From contig WPIO01000110.1 of assembly GCA_009760855.2 (NCBI GenBank), forward strand, positions 963,501-1,027,500: 64,000 nt of DNA, given 5' to 3'. Below are positions 1-9,183 of this stretch, one piece after another; position 1 is the first letter of the stretch; each line of letters opens with the position of its first letter. Under the pieces are notes generated by a model. It had not been told where the DNA came from and did no database searches. It saw nothing but the letters and a program-made list of their open reading frames with translations. The DNA comes from Cristatella mucedo. Taxonomy: Eukaryota > Bryozoa > Phylactolaemata > Cristatellidae. The translations under genes were made by a program, and so were the position numbers.

Positions 1-49
1 TTTAAGTAAGCAATGAAGGCAACCAAGGGAAGGGAGGGGGATGCAGAAA

Positions 50-745
50 CAAGTGACTACTGGCTCCTCGGTTCTGTCTCGGCTTGATTATAGCAATTCC
101 CTTTTGGCTGGGCAACCAAAAAAAGCAACTAGGCCACTGCAGCTGGCTAGGAATATGGCTGCAAGGCTAGTTCTCAAGTGCCAGAGGTTTGACCACGTGT
201 CTCCTTTGCGAAAAACAGCTGGGATGGCATGACGATGGATCAATGGATAGAGAGCAAAGTTCATACGCTGACCCACAAACAAGGCCAGCCACGGCTTGGC
301 TCCTTCGTACCTAGCTGAACTGCTGCATCAGTTTCAGCCTCTTCGTGCCCTCAGATCCTGTGTGGACAATAAATTAGCTGTTCCATTCCTCTGCTTAAAG
401 ACCGTTGGCAACAGAAGCTTTAGCTCTGCAGGTCCTAGACTCTGGAACTCGCTACCACGATTCTTACGCAACGACAACTACTCTCCTGCTGCCGACTATG
501 GCTCATCCTTTTCAGCGGTCCTGAGCTGCTACTTCCATGCCACTCACTACCTTAACTGCTCTCCTGACTCTGCTATGCTTCCCACTTTCTCTTTGTTGCG
601 TAAGACGAAGTCTGTTGGCTACCGCAAGCGTACCGAAAGCCGCTTAGGCTGCGAGTGCGCTACACAAAAATCTCCTGCGTTATACCCACATAGTCTGTAT
701 GCCTTTGTGAAGTTAGAGACTGAGATAAATTACATTGTCGACCGA
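50..745 (+). mobile_element. CR1/L2-type LINE fragment, family I, reverse transcriptase C-terminus and 3' end
   Basis: The conceptual translation carries the hallmarks of the end of a CR1/L2 reverse transcriptase: SRLDYSNSLLAG, then a block around residues AARLVLKC, then GNRSFSSAGPRLWNSLP, the usual 'GDRAFS..APRLWNSLP' C-terminal motif. The frame shifts near 232 and 296, so it is dead. The 3' part contains a stretch (around 660-745) that recurs at about 30.4, 36.4, 48.2 and 56.8 kb, which defines this LINE subfamily. The call as LINE is firm; the exact clade is inferred. Confidence 0.8.
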
Positions 746-789
746 CTGGCCACGGTTCAGTGCGTCATCACACTCCGCCGTTGCTTAAT

Positions 790-985
790 TCGCTCGATTT
801 AAGCAGAGCACTCGCAATTTCCGCAATGCAATGCATCTCCATCTGTAACTCCACAAAGCCACGAGGACTCTAGCACACTTAATAATAATGCACTTGGTAA
901 AGCAGAAGAACTCTGAGAACTTAATCCACAAGGACTTAATGGTTAGGGGTGACATGCACAGGGTCAGCAGGGTCACAGGGTCAGT
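790..985 (-). mobile_element. LINE 3'-tail remnants in reverse orientation
   Basis: 790-865 is the reverse complement of the family I LINE tail (the stretch with TCCATCTGTAACTCCACAAA). 878-985 is a reverse copy of the family II tail: an AATAATAATGCACTTGGTAA start and the 'acagggtcagca' segment seen in full at 36.9 and 60.5 kb. These are old fragments with no coding capacity. Confidence 0.6.
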
Positions 986-1962
986 CACCTAAAGCCTAAG
1001 CGGTAGCCAACCGCCTTCATCGCCATTCGAACACTGCGCTCCCAATTTTATGAAAGAGGAGTCTTCACCCGCAGCAGCACGCTTGCGGAAGCCCGGTAAT
1101 GGCCTAACACCTGATTCCAACACTCCGATGGTCCGATCGTCTTTCGTCCGGTCAGGCGCATCGGAGTGGCCCGACAAGTCGTCTTATTTGACGTTTCCTT
1201 CGTCGAGGTCCTCCACGTGCGGCGGCTGATTATATCACAAGGCACGCGCACAAATTGCTTGAAATGCGAATTTAGAAACTACTCAAAACGACGACGCGCG
1301 TTGCAAAGCGTCTAGCGAAGCTGACCGCAAGCTCGATAATTGGGAGGGCGGAGAGTCAGCTATGGTCGGCCGACAACCCCCGAATTAAGCACGACCATAG
1401 CACTGTGACCAAGCTCGCACGAATCCAGAAAGAAGGAAGGCAAACCAACGCAGCATTGCAAGCGCACGCCACTTACTTATCGTCGTCAGCCATCGCCGAT
1501 GACAATATCACACACGCTACTCAAACAGGAAGCGGAACGTCCGACGGCACTGAATGCCCGGCGGCAACGTCAGGTCTACGAGCTGATAAGTTGTTTCATG
1601 TGCGCTTGCGAGAAGATGAGGTTCAATTAAAAATAAAAACAGATAGGCATATACCACTCGAGAGATTTTAGCCACCTGTGGCTGCTTGGGAATATGCCCA
1701 ATTCCTATAATGAATTTATCTCCACCTCGATCCCGCGGCTTGTGAAGCAAGCATTCGACGAAGATTTGCAAAAATAAATTTTTTAATTAATAATTTTATT
1801 CTTAAGCTTTTGCTGTGAATTTTCTAACACTATTTAATGTGTTATTCTCCCGGAACACAATGGAAACACGTCTTTCCGCCTTGCTCAAGGTTATGACCGC
1901 GCTGGCTAGACTGTCAGCGACCTCGCATTGCTCCTGCGCCGTGCACCCGAGCGCTTAAACTA
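986..1962. other. Unassigned stretch upstream of PAIP1, presumably promoter and 5' UTR
   Basis: Nothing coding is recognisable. The first 25 bases look like a scrap of reverse LINE I. 1000-1420 is CpG-rich; 1770-1850 is AT-rich with AATAAA and poly-T runs. Because PAIP1 starts at 1963, the last few hundred bases are the likely promoter and leader, but I see no clear TATA box or initiator. Confidence 0.35.
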
Positions 1963-4900
1963 ATGGCGGCGCCACCTCCGGGTAGGGGATTCCTGTCGAG
2001 CGACCGGACTGGTGCAGCACATCGCCCGCCAAGAGACTCGAGCGAGGACGTGGAGACTACGGCGCGCGCCATCGACGAGCTGCTTACCGTATCCGGCGCG
2101 AGCTCGGCCGCTTGCGAGAACGCTTCTGAAGGGATAACTGAGCAGCAGCAGCAGCAGGTATCTAAGCTTAACGTCGGCGCTCAGGAATTCCGACCGCTCG
2201 TCGGTGCTCAGGTGTCGTGGCTCAACGCCGACGTTCAGGCTCTTCGGTCGTCGGCGCAGCTGCTGTCCCCTTGCGCTACGCCGTTCGTTCCGGGCGGCGG
2301 CGGCGGCGAGCCGCTGGACGGTGACTACTCGTTCGCCGATGCCGGCGAACCGGAGAGCAGTCCCGTAGAGGACGACATGGAAGTGATGCTGCGCACCCAG
2401 GAAACGCTGGCCGAGCTTGGCCGAGCGCCGGGAAGATTCGGAGAGCTCGTTCCAGCTCTGCTCGAGGACATTTACCCCCTCGTCCGCCACAAGCAGACGC
2501 TTCAGAACCTGGCCGACGTTATCGTGGACTCGGCGGTCAGCTCGCCCAACGTTAGCTACACGGGCGCGCAGCTGTGCGCGCAGCTGGAATTCTGGGGCTT
2601 CGCGGTCGATGATGAAGTTTTCGTGCACTGCTTGTTCCGAAAATGCGCTGCGACGACCAAGAAGCTCTCGGACGCGCCGCGCAGCCCCAGGACGAGGCAC
2701 TTCGCAATGTTCTTGGCCGAGATCTTTCTCGCTCTCGTCGTAGTGGAAGAAGGTGGCCGAACTGTCAGGCGGCAAGCCCTAGGGAAGGGCGTCAAGAGGC
2801 TTCTGCTGCGGCTTCTGGCCGAACCCGATGACGACGATATCAAATGCGTCGTGCAAGTATTGAAGCTGTGCGGCTCGGAGCTCGCGTGCTGCGAGGAGGC
2901 AGCCAGCGACGTCGCCAGCCAGTCGGCCGCTGCCGCCAAGCCATCCCTGTCGGCCACTTCCATGTCCGACGTCCTGGTGGCTGTCAAGGAGAGCCGAGCC
3001 TGTGCCGGCCAGTCGTGCCAAAGGCTGATTGACAGCGTGCTCGCTCTGCAGGCGTCGGGATGGGGTCGCAGTCAGGTTTCTCCAAACGCAGTCACTCCGG
3101 GAGCAAACGAGAGTCACCAGCCAACGGAGCAGCCATTCAACAATGAGCCCGTCTTCTACAGTCCCGACGGCAGGCAGATAACTCGCCGCGAGGCTGGATT
3201 CGGTAATGCTGCGTTCGGTAATACTGCTTGCTGACCTGACAGAAATGAGTACCATTGACTGGCTTAGCTCGATCATTTCTTGCCCGGAATGCCTTTTATG
3301 AAGGAGAATTCACATTGGTTTGGTTCAGTGGTTAAGGTGCTCGCCCCAACCGGGGCCCGTGGCGTATTTGAAGCGCCTATATAGAGATTAATTTCTCTTT
3401 GGTTGCTATGCAAATGAATCGTATAATATGACCCATAGTAGGTTGATGTTATTAGCACTTGAATGGCTGCACAGCCAGATAGCTTTCATTCATACACTAT
3501 GATAATGATTTGAGATTTATACGAGGTATGGGTAAACCGGTAGATTCCGAAAAGCAGGTGGTACAATGCTTAACCTGATACATTTGCATAGTATAGCACC
3601 CTAAAAGAACTTAAATCTCCATTCAGACACTTCACATGTGCTGCAGGGCTCGAGCCCATGACCTCTGTCGGGGCGAGCACTTTAACCACTGGGCCAAACC
3701 AGCTGTTTCGCCTACTGCCCACCAAGGAAGGGTTCTTTGTGGAAAGTTCTAGGCGAAGGTAATCCTAGATGTATGTATGTACACCGTGCTATATCTGTGA
3801 AGTGTTCTTTCTCGCTGCTGGTTTTTTGCTTGCCTTTTTCGTGCTGTATTTTACTTGATGCTTCAAATTGGCTGCAGCATTAAGTGACATGGCCAGTGTT
3901 CCTGCCGATAAATCTGCCTCCCAGTCTCGCGAGCCGTGATGACGCACTACGAGGACGGCGGTTGCTGTTCAATACCGAGTTCGTGGGTTCGAATCCTGCC
4001 GTTGGGCGATCCTGTATGGCCGCTGCAAGCGGCCATGGTAGTAGTTGGGGCTCTTCTGCTGCTATACAAAACGAGGCCGTTTAATCAGCCAGTATGTTTG
4101 TTGCCTTTGCCATGTCAGTGTATGTGCACTGAGGAACCATCCCTATGCATCGCATTAAATCTTAGGTGAGAATGCAGTCAAAGGCATTGCATGATGGTAA
4201 GGTCAGGCTGACCGGATTGCCCAAATTCGTGGATGCCACGAGATTTGTACTGGCTTGTGTATAGCTGGACTACTAAGGTATATATTATAAGGTATATTAT
4301 CATTATCTGCTGGTTTAAGCACTACTGTTTAGGGAGTTCTTCGTCTGGCATCCAGTTTTCCTTAAAAAGTTAACATCCAGATAGCAAATAAATGATTTGT
4401 AAAGTGCCATTATAGCCACACACAAAAAACTCAATCATGGAATTCTTCAAAGCAGGATTGCTATCGAGATGGAATGGTTTTCTTGCTGCTGCTTTTACGT
4501 ATGGCTTGTTTGTTGTATTTGGTTACCCACGTGTCCTTTTTTAAACGTTAATCGTCGTATGCCAAATATCTGCCTGTCGTCTGATATTTGTATTAACGCA
4601 TTGGACTAAATTGAATGCCCATGTGCAACTCTGAAGAACCACTCTTTGAGGGTTTGCAAGGAGCTTTCCAACTGAATTTTTTCTGGCCAGGAATTCCAAA
4701 TGACAGCAGCTTGATAGTCAAGATAGTTATCGCCTGCCATCTCGATGTGGCCTATCAGCACTCGTGGCTTAGACCTGTGGTCCTTAGCAGTTTGCATGAC
4801 CTCCATAGGATGTGCCCCCTGTTCTGGTAGGTGAGGTGTGAAAGTAAAGTGAAATATGCTCACCCGCTGGCCCCGTGTATAGCCATCAGCAGCTGATCGC

Positions 4901-5796
4901 ACGACGGTCTTTGTTAAAACTCTGCTCCCTCTTTTTTGCATTTTTTAAATTGATTCTTCCTCCCTTAAGATTGCAAACGCTGGTGGCACTCTCAGCTTAC
5001 AGTGAAGCTTTCTTAAACCGTCGTGCTGCACCGTGCTTTGATGAAGTCTCTGTTCGCCCTCTTTCAATCTCTGTTTGGCCTTTTAGGTTGACAAAAAATA
5101 CTTCATTTTCATGGCACCCTAAGAGAACTTAATCTCCACCCAGAGCTCAAGTAACATAGGGCTCGAGCCCACAACCTTGGTCGTTAATGGCGAGCACCTT
5201 ACCAGTGGACCAAACCACGGCAGCATGCATAATGGACACGGCAGCCCGTTGAACGCATGGACCAGCAGTATTAGTGTTTGATGCAAAGTTAGATTTTGCT
5301 GTTGTCACCATGATACTCCCAATATACACTGTAAACTATTTTTCGGCATTCTTGCGGCTGTCAACACTCCAACCTAACAGTGGTAGTACGAGTATCCTTC
5401 GAATCCTGATTGTCATAACCTGGAAGAGTAGGCTCATAGGTGTATAGCTAAGGTGTGTAGTCGTTTGCTGACCACCCAGTGCCGTTGCTGCTTTGCTTGC
5501 TCTGCCCACCATTTGTCGTGGCGCATGCACGTGTGTTCGTTGACGTGTGCGTGCGTGCGACCTAAGAGGCTGGCTGAATGCTACATTTGCTCTATTGTAA
5601 AGCCGGCATTGACGAAGACGAAGGTCAGCCGGATGCCGATCAACTCGCTGCTGGTGTTGAACTGGTGCTGCAGCTCTGCAATGGAGACGGAGACATCGCT
5701 GAGGGCGGATTATATGATGACGATCCTGACTTGAATGATGAGATAATAGCTGCTTATGTGAAGTTCTGCGAGGAGAACAGTAGAGGAGAACAGTAG
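1963..5796 (+). CDS. PAIP1: Polyadenylate-binding protein-interacting protein 1 (PAIP1)
   Basis: Two coding exons, 1963-3202 and 5603-5796, give 477 aa (human PAIP1 is 479). PAIP1 binds poly(A)-binding protein and eIF4A/eIF3 and promotes translation of capped, polyadenylated mRNA in the cytoplasm. Visible parts: a PAM2 motif at residues 67-78 (SKLNVGAQEFRP) for the PABP MLLE domain; a MIF4G domain at about 145-367 with PNVSYTGAQLC and ASGWGR matching the family; NNEPVFYSPDGRQIT at about 393-407, a PAIP1 signature; and an acidic C-terminus (GGLYDDDPDLNDEI, AYVKFCEEN) matching the PAM1-type PABP-RRM binding tail. Exon 1 ends in phase 1 before GTAATG and exon 2 starts after TGTAAAG in the same phase, joining to an Ala codon. 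The start is the first ATG, context ctaATGG. The whole MIF4G domain sits in one 1240-base exon. The 2.4-kb intron holds several SINEs. The segment between the signature and the acidic tail is not similar to vertebrate PAIP1, so a small extra exon cannot be excluded. Confidence 0.9.
3315..3425 (+). mobile_element. tRNA-derived SINE family B, in PAIP1 intron
   Basis: Begins with TGGTTTGGTTCAGTGGTTAA, a tRNA-like A-box head, and ends with the family tail (gcgcctatatagagattaa ... tgctatgcaaatgaat). The B-box region is partly deleted. Other copies are at 3.6, 5.1, 10.9, 14.1, 30.1 and 54.5 kb. Confidence 0.7.
3588..3703 (-). mobile_element. tRNA-derived SINE family B, in PAIP1 intron, inverted relative to the copy at 3315
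   Basis: The reverse complement reads TTTGGCCCAGTGGTTAAAG ... GGGCTCGAGCCC ... AGAGATTTAAGTTCT, so both internal promoter boxes and the tail hairpin are present. A short reverse LINE II scrap (3521-3580, shared with 60.8 kb) precedes it. Confidence 0.75.
3932..4096 (+). mobile_element. tRNA-derived SINE family A, in PAIP1 intron
   Basis: Contains a perfect Pol III B-box GGTTCGAATCC (around 3986) downstream of an A-box-like tract, then gcgatcctgtatggccgctg and the 3' segment ctatacaaaacgaggccgt ending in tttaatcagccag. Further copies lie at 11.7, 15.0, 19.1, 21.6, 43.0 and 56.1 kb. It is too long and unlike a mature tRNA to be a working tRNA gene. Confidence 0.8.
4110..4600. other. PAIP1 intron sequence without recognisable content
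   Basis: AT-richer spacer between the SINE A copy and a LINE fragment. I see no exon, repeat or motif to report. Confidence 0.4.
4608..4800 (-). mobile_element. Fragment of a different LINE reverse transcriptase C-terminus
   Basis: The - strand reads DYQAAVIWNSWPEKIQLESS followed by LQTLKEWF, which fits the 'AxxxWNSLPxxIRxxxSLxxFK' ending of CR1-like and related LINE reverse transcriptases. It is unlike families I and II in this window. Assignment rests on this one motif. Confidence 0.45.
5112..5222 (-). mobile_element. tRNA-derived SINE family B, in PAIP1 intron
   Basis: The reverse complement begins CGTGGTTTGGTCCACTGGTA, has GGGCTCGAGCCC-like and AGATTAAGTTCTCTTAGGGT segments, and ends just 380 bases before PAIP1 exon 2. 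Confidence 0.7.
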
Positions 5797-6450
5797 CGTG
5801 CCTATGTAGCTGATTTATTTGCTCCTATATTTTGGATGTACCCAGTACATCAAATGGAGTGTCTGCATCTCATTCTCTGCTGTTTCCTGGCTGCTTTCGA
5901 GTCCAGCAACAGATGGCTGCCCGGCTCATCCGTCTCCCACCTGTGGTTGCCCTTGCCAACTGTTGGTTCTTGGTGGCTGGCAGTTATCGCAAACTTGCAA
6001 TAATTTGGGCTGGCACAATCCAGTTGTTCGTAGCTTGCTCCTCCTCCTTCGATCCAGTAGTTGTAGACTTAAGAGTTGCATACCTTACGCGTGAAAACAT
6101 GCTGGATTTCTGGTAATGTTATGGCATGTTTGTTGCAGCTGTTAAATACAATTCTTTCATTTGCTTAGCGATTCTTATTGATATCGTGCACCTACATATG
6201 CTTCATCTTGCCAGTGTACTGCTGCCATGTTAGTTGTACGTACAACTCTGTTAAGTGTCTTGAAATAATCAGGGGTGATATCCCTACACTTGATGTAGCA
6301 CCTACATGTGCTACGTTAGTGCTGACGTGGTAAATTCTTTGTCTCTTGCTCTTGTCTCTTCTACTTTGCTCAGGGCTTCTTGTGGGAGATCCGATTCGCA
6401 AACCCTGGCAGAGGCAGTGGCATCCAGGAACACGTTTGAACGACCGTAGC
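5797..6450. other. PAIP1 3' UTR and intergenic sequence
   Basis: Follows the PAIP1 stop codon. I see no canonical AATAAA. The sequence is T-rich in places and has no coding signal. Confidence 0.35.
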
Positions 6451-6454
6451 AACA

Positions 6455-7000
6455 TCAACAATAGTAAATACATATTTATAGCGCCCTCGGAGAACTAAAT
6501 CTATTTCTTGGCACTTTACAGATGCTGTGTAGAAAGCAAAACGATAATAGGCATATACCAAATAGTACGGTCGCAGGGCTTGGCTGCATCACATCCCATT
6601 ATCCATAATTCCGTGTAGAATTTTGCAGCAATGTAATGTATCTCCGTCTGTCACTCCACAAAGACTATGTGGGTGTTGTGCAGGAGAGTTTAGTATAGCA
6701 CATAGCCTAAGCGGCTTTCTGTACGCCAACAGACTTCATCTCATGCAACAAAGTGAAAGTGGGAAGAGTCATTAGAGCAGTTGAGGTAGTGAGTAGCATG
6801 GAAGTAGCAGCTCGCGACCACTGGAAAGGATGAGCCATAGTCGGCAGCAGGAGAGTAGTTGTTGCCTAAAAAACATGGAAGCGAATTCCAGAGTCCTGCA
6901 GAGCTAAAGCTTTTGTCGCCAACGGTCAACAATTCTGCTACTTGGAAAACGTTAGCAGCGATTGGTGAAAATACCCGTGGGTTATTAGCAACTCGTATTT
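6455..7000 (-). mobile_element. LINE fragments in reverse orientation (families II and I)
   Basis: 6456-6545 matches the family II tail in reverse (gcgccctcggagaactaaat ... cactttacagatgctg). 6600-7000 is family I in reverse; the - strand encodes AADYGSSFPVVASCYFHATH and SFSSAGLWNSLPCFL, with a small deletion in the WNSLP motif compared with the copy at the window start. Confidence 0.75.
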
Positions 7001-7549
7001 GCTTCACACATTTCTGAGATGAGCACTCAGGCTGGCATCATCTACTAAGTACAAGCTTGTCGACAAGGCTTACGGATATTTGAGATACTAGCTAAGCAAC
7101 TTTGGTTGCAGAACCTTATCCAATTAGATATCTTTATAATCTGGTTCAGATTGAAGGTTAGTAGAGGCAGTGATAAGTGAACCAGTTGCTGCTGCTGTTG
7201 CTGCTGGTCTTCCTGCAATTGCCGGAGGAGTGCCCTCGGGCGATTAGGAAGACTGCAGTGCTCACCTACTGCCTGGCTGCAGACTTAAGCATCTTAGCTT
7301 GCCTGCAATTGTTACATCTTAAAGTTGGTTAGCAGATACTGCTCCGAATTGGTGGTCAGCAGCACTAAATACGGAGAGGAGGATATGTCGCTCGTGTAAT
7401 GTTTGGTAGTTGAGCCCGAATCCTCCTCCATTGCCACAGTTATCACCTGTTTCCGCGGCCTTTCCTCCTTGAACGCGTTTCACGTCAGGCAAAGCTAGGC
7501 AGGCAGCATTTGGACTGGCGGCCTGTAATTTTCTCCAGCAGCAGCCACC

Positions 7550-7552
<3 letters not shown>
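7001..7552. other. Intergenic spacer, nothing recognised
   Basis: Short CTG/TGC-rich runs near 7185-7215, otherwise no gene or repeat that I recognise. Confidence 0.4.
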
Positions 7553-7612
<60 letters not shown>

Positions 7613-7636
7613 CTCTCTCTCTCTCTCTCTCTCTCC

Positions 7637-7679
<43 letters not shown>
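7553..7679. repeat. (CT)n microsatellite
   Basis: About 125 bases of nearly pure CT with a few CCC interruptions. Its translations (Ser-Leu or Arg-Glu runs) are artefacts. Confidence 0.95.
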
Positions 7680-7714
7680 TAAACCCGCGGCGGCACCGAA
7701 AGCAAGCAGCGGAC

Positions 7715-7824
7715 GCATGCAGCTGCTTACTCTGTGCAACTAATGCGCAAAGTGGACAGCTCGACAGCTGCATGCAGCTGCTTACTCTGTGCAACTAATG
7801 CGCAAAGTGGACAGCTCGACAGCT
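7715..7824. repeat. Tandem duplication, 55-bp unit, two copies
   Basis: The unit starting GCATGCAGCTGCTTACTCTG at 7715 recurs from 7770 with no visible difference until after GACAGCTGCA. It lies beside the CT tract and downstream of the PRIM1 3' end. Confidence 0.85.
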
Positions 7825-8114
7825 GCACTGCAGTCTATCGGGTACCGTACGAGTACCGAAGGTCGCTTGGCCTTTGAGTGCATCGTGGACAACTCTCGTG
7901 CACCGCAACCATTTGGTTCTTGTGGCTACATGAGGAGCTACAGACCACGATGTACATAGCACGACCAAGGCGTGAGACTAGAACCAGCAGCTGCAGCCGC
8001 CGCCGTCTGCTGCTTCTAGTCTCACCTTGGTCGCGCACGGTCAGCGACGATGGCGGAAGGACGCGCCCTCCGGGTACAGGCAGGAAGAAGGGAAGCAGTT
8101 TGGACGTTAAAACG

Positions 8115-8120
8115 TTTATT
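8115..8120 (-). terminator. PRIM1 polyadenylation signal candidate
   Basis: TTTATT on the + strand is AATAAA on the coding strand, about 310 bases past the PRIM1 stop codon. It is the nearest canonical hexamer I see. Confidence 0.45.
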
Positions 8121-8426
8121 CATCGCCGTCGATGCGATTGAATGCCACTAAAGATGGCACCGACCTGGCTAACTGAGATCGAACGTCACCGAAGGCCACC
8201 TGCTAGTGAGTGGCAGGTGGCAGCTCACAACACACCTGCTGCCCGGTAGCTGCACGCCGCCGCCAGGCTTGGACAACGGCCGCCGTCGGAACTTGTGTGG
8301 TGCGACCGACTCGGGCGCAGCTAGGGAAGCGTCCGCGCGTGCCTCGCTGTCGGTAGAACCGCGAAACTGCGATGGACGTTTGCAGAGGCGCGAGCAGCAG
8401 TCCGCCCCAACAGGGCGGAGCGCCGT

Positions 8427-9048
8427 TCACCAGTTCGTGCGCTCGCCCAGAGCTGTACCGACATCTTTCGTCTCGGATGCCTTCCGGTCGGCTTCCAACC
8501 TGTCCACGAAGTCTTCAAACGTCTTCACGTACGGTCGCAAGCTTGTCTTCTTGTAATCGAGCAGGCGGCACGTCGACGACGTCCCAGCTTCGCTGTCGGC
8601 AGAGTTTTCTCCGCTTCCTCTAGTCCACGTGCTCAGCTCGTCGATGAGCTGCGTCAGAGTCGGCACCTGAGCGCGATACCGGACCGTTGGCGCCGATCAG
8701 CGATCGATCAGCCTGCGCCAGCACCACACTACATGGCAACCTTCGAGGGGGGCAGGCAGACAGGCAGACAGAGGAGCCTACACATTGGTGATGCCTCAGC
8801 AATCATTGCTGATTGCAGATTGCTCAAGGGATGGCGACTGCCAAACCTAAGACTGACAGCTTGTTAAGACTGTGAGTCTGGCTGCCGTGAACAATTGCAG
8901 TGAGAAACTGGCTGGCGAAAAATGCGAATGAATGACCATGTTATTCATGTTGTTTGTCAAGCATGATATTACTCATCATTCAATCGCGTTTACCTTTGCA
9001 GCAATACAAACGTGTGTGTGTTTGTCCTAATATATTTATTACTATATG

Positions 9049-9088
<40 letters not shown>

Positions 9089-9099
9089 ATATGTATATG

Positions 9100-9183
<84 letters not shown>

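Noticed and set aside
1960-2775. 271-codon reading frame antisense to PAIP1
   Set aside because: It is the mirror of a GC-rich coding exon; the + strand matches PAIP1 motif by motif while the antisense has no recognisable family.
3660-3703. Second tRNA gene candidate
   Set aside because: Belongs to SINE family B; copies are dispersed and share a LINE-like tail.
7485-7794. Arg-Glu and Ser-Leu repeat proteins across the CT tract
   Set aside because: Any frame through (CT)n or (GA)n is open; no flanking coding signal.
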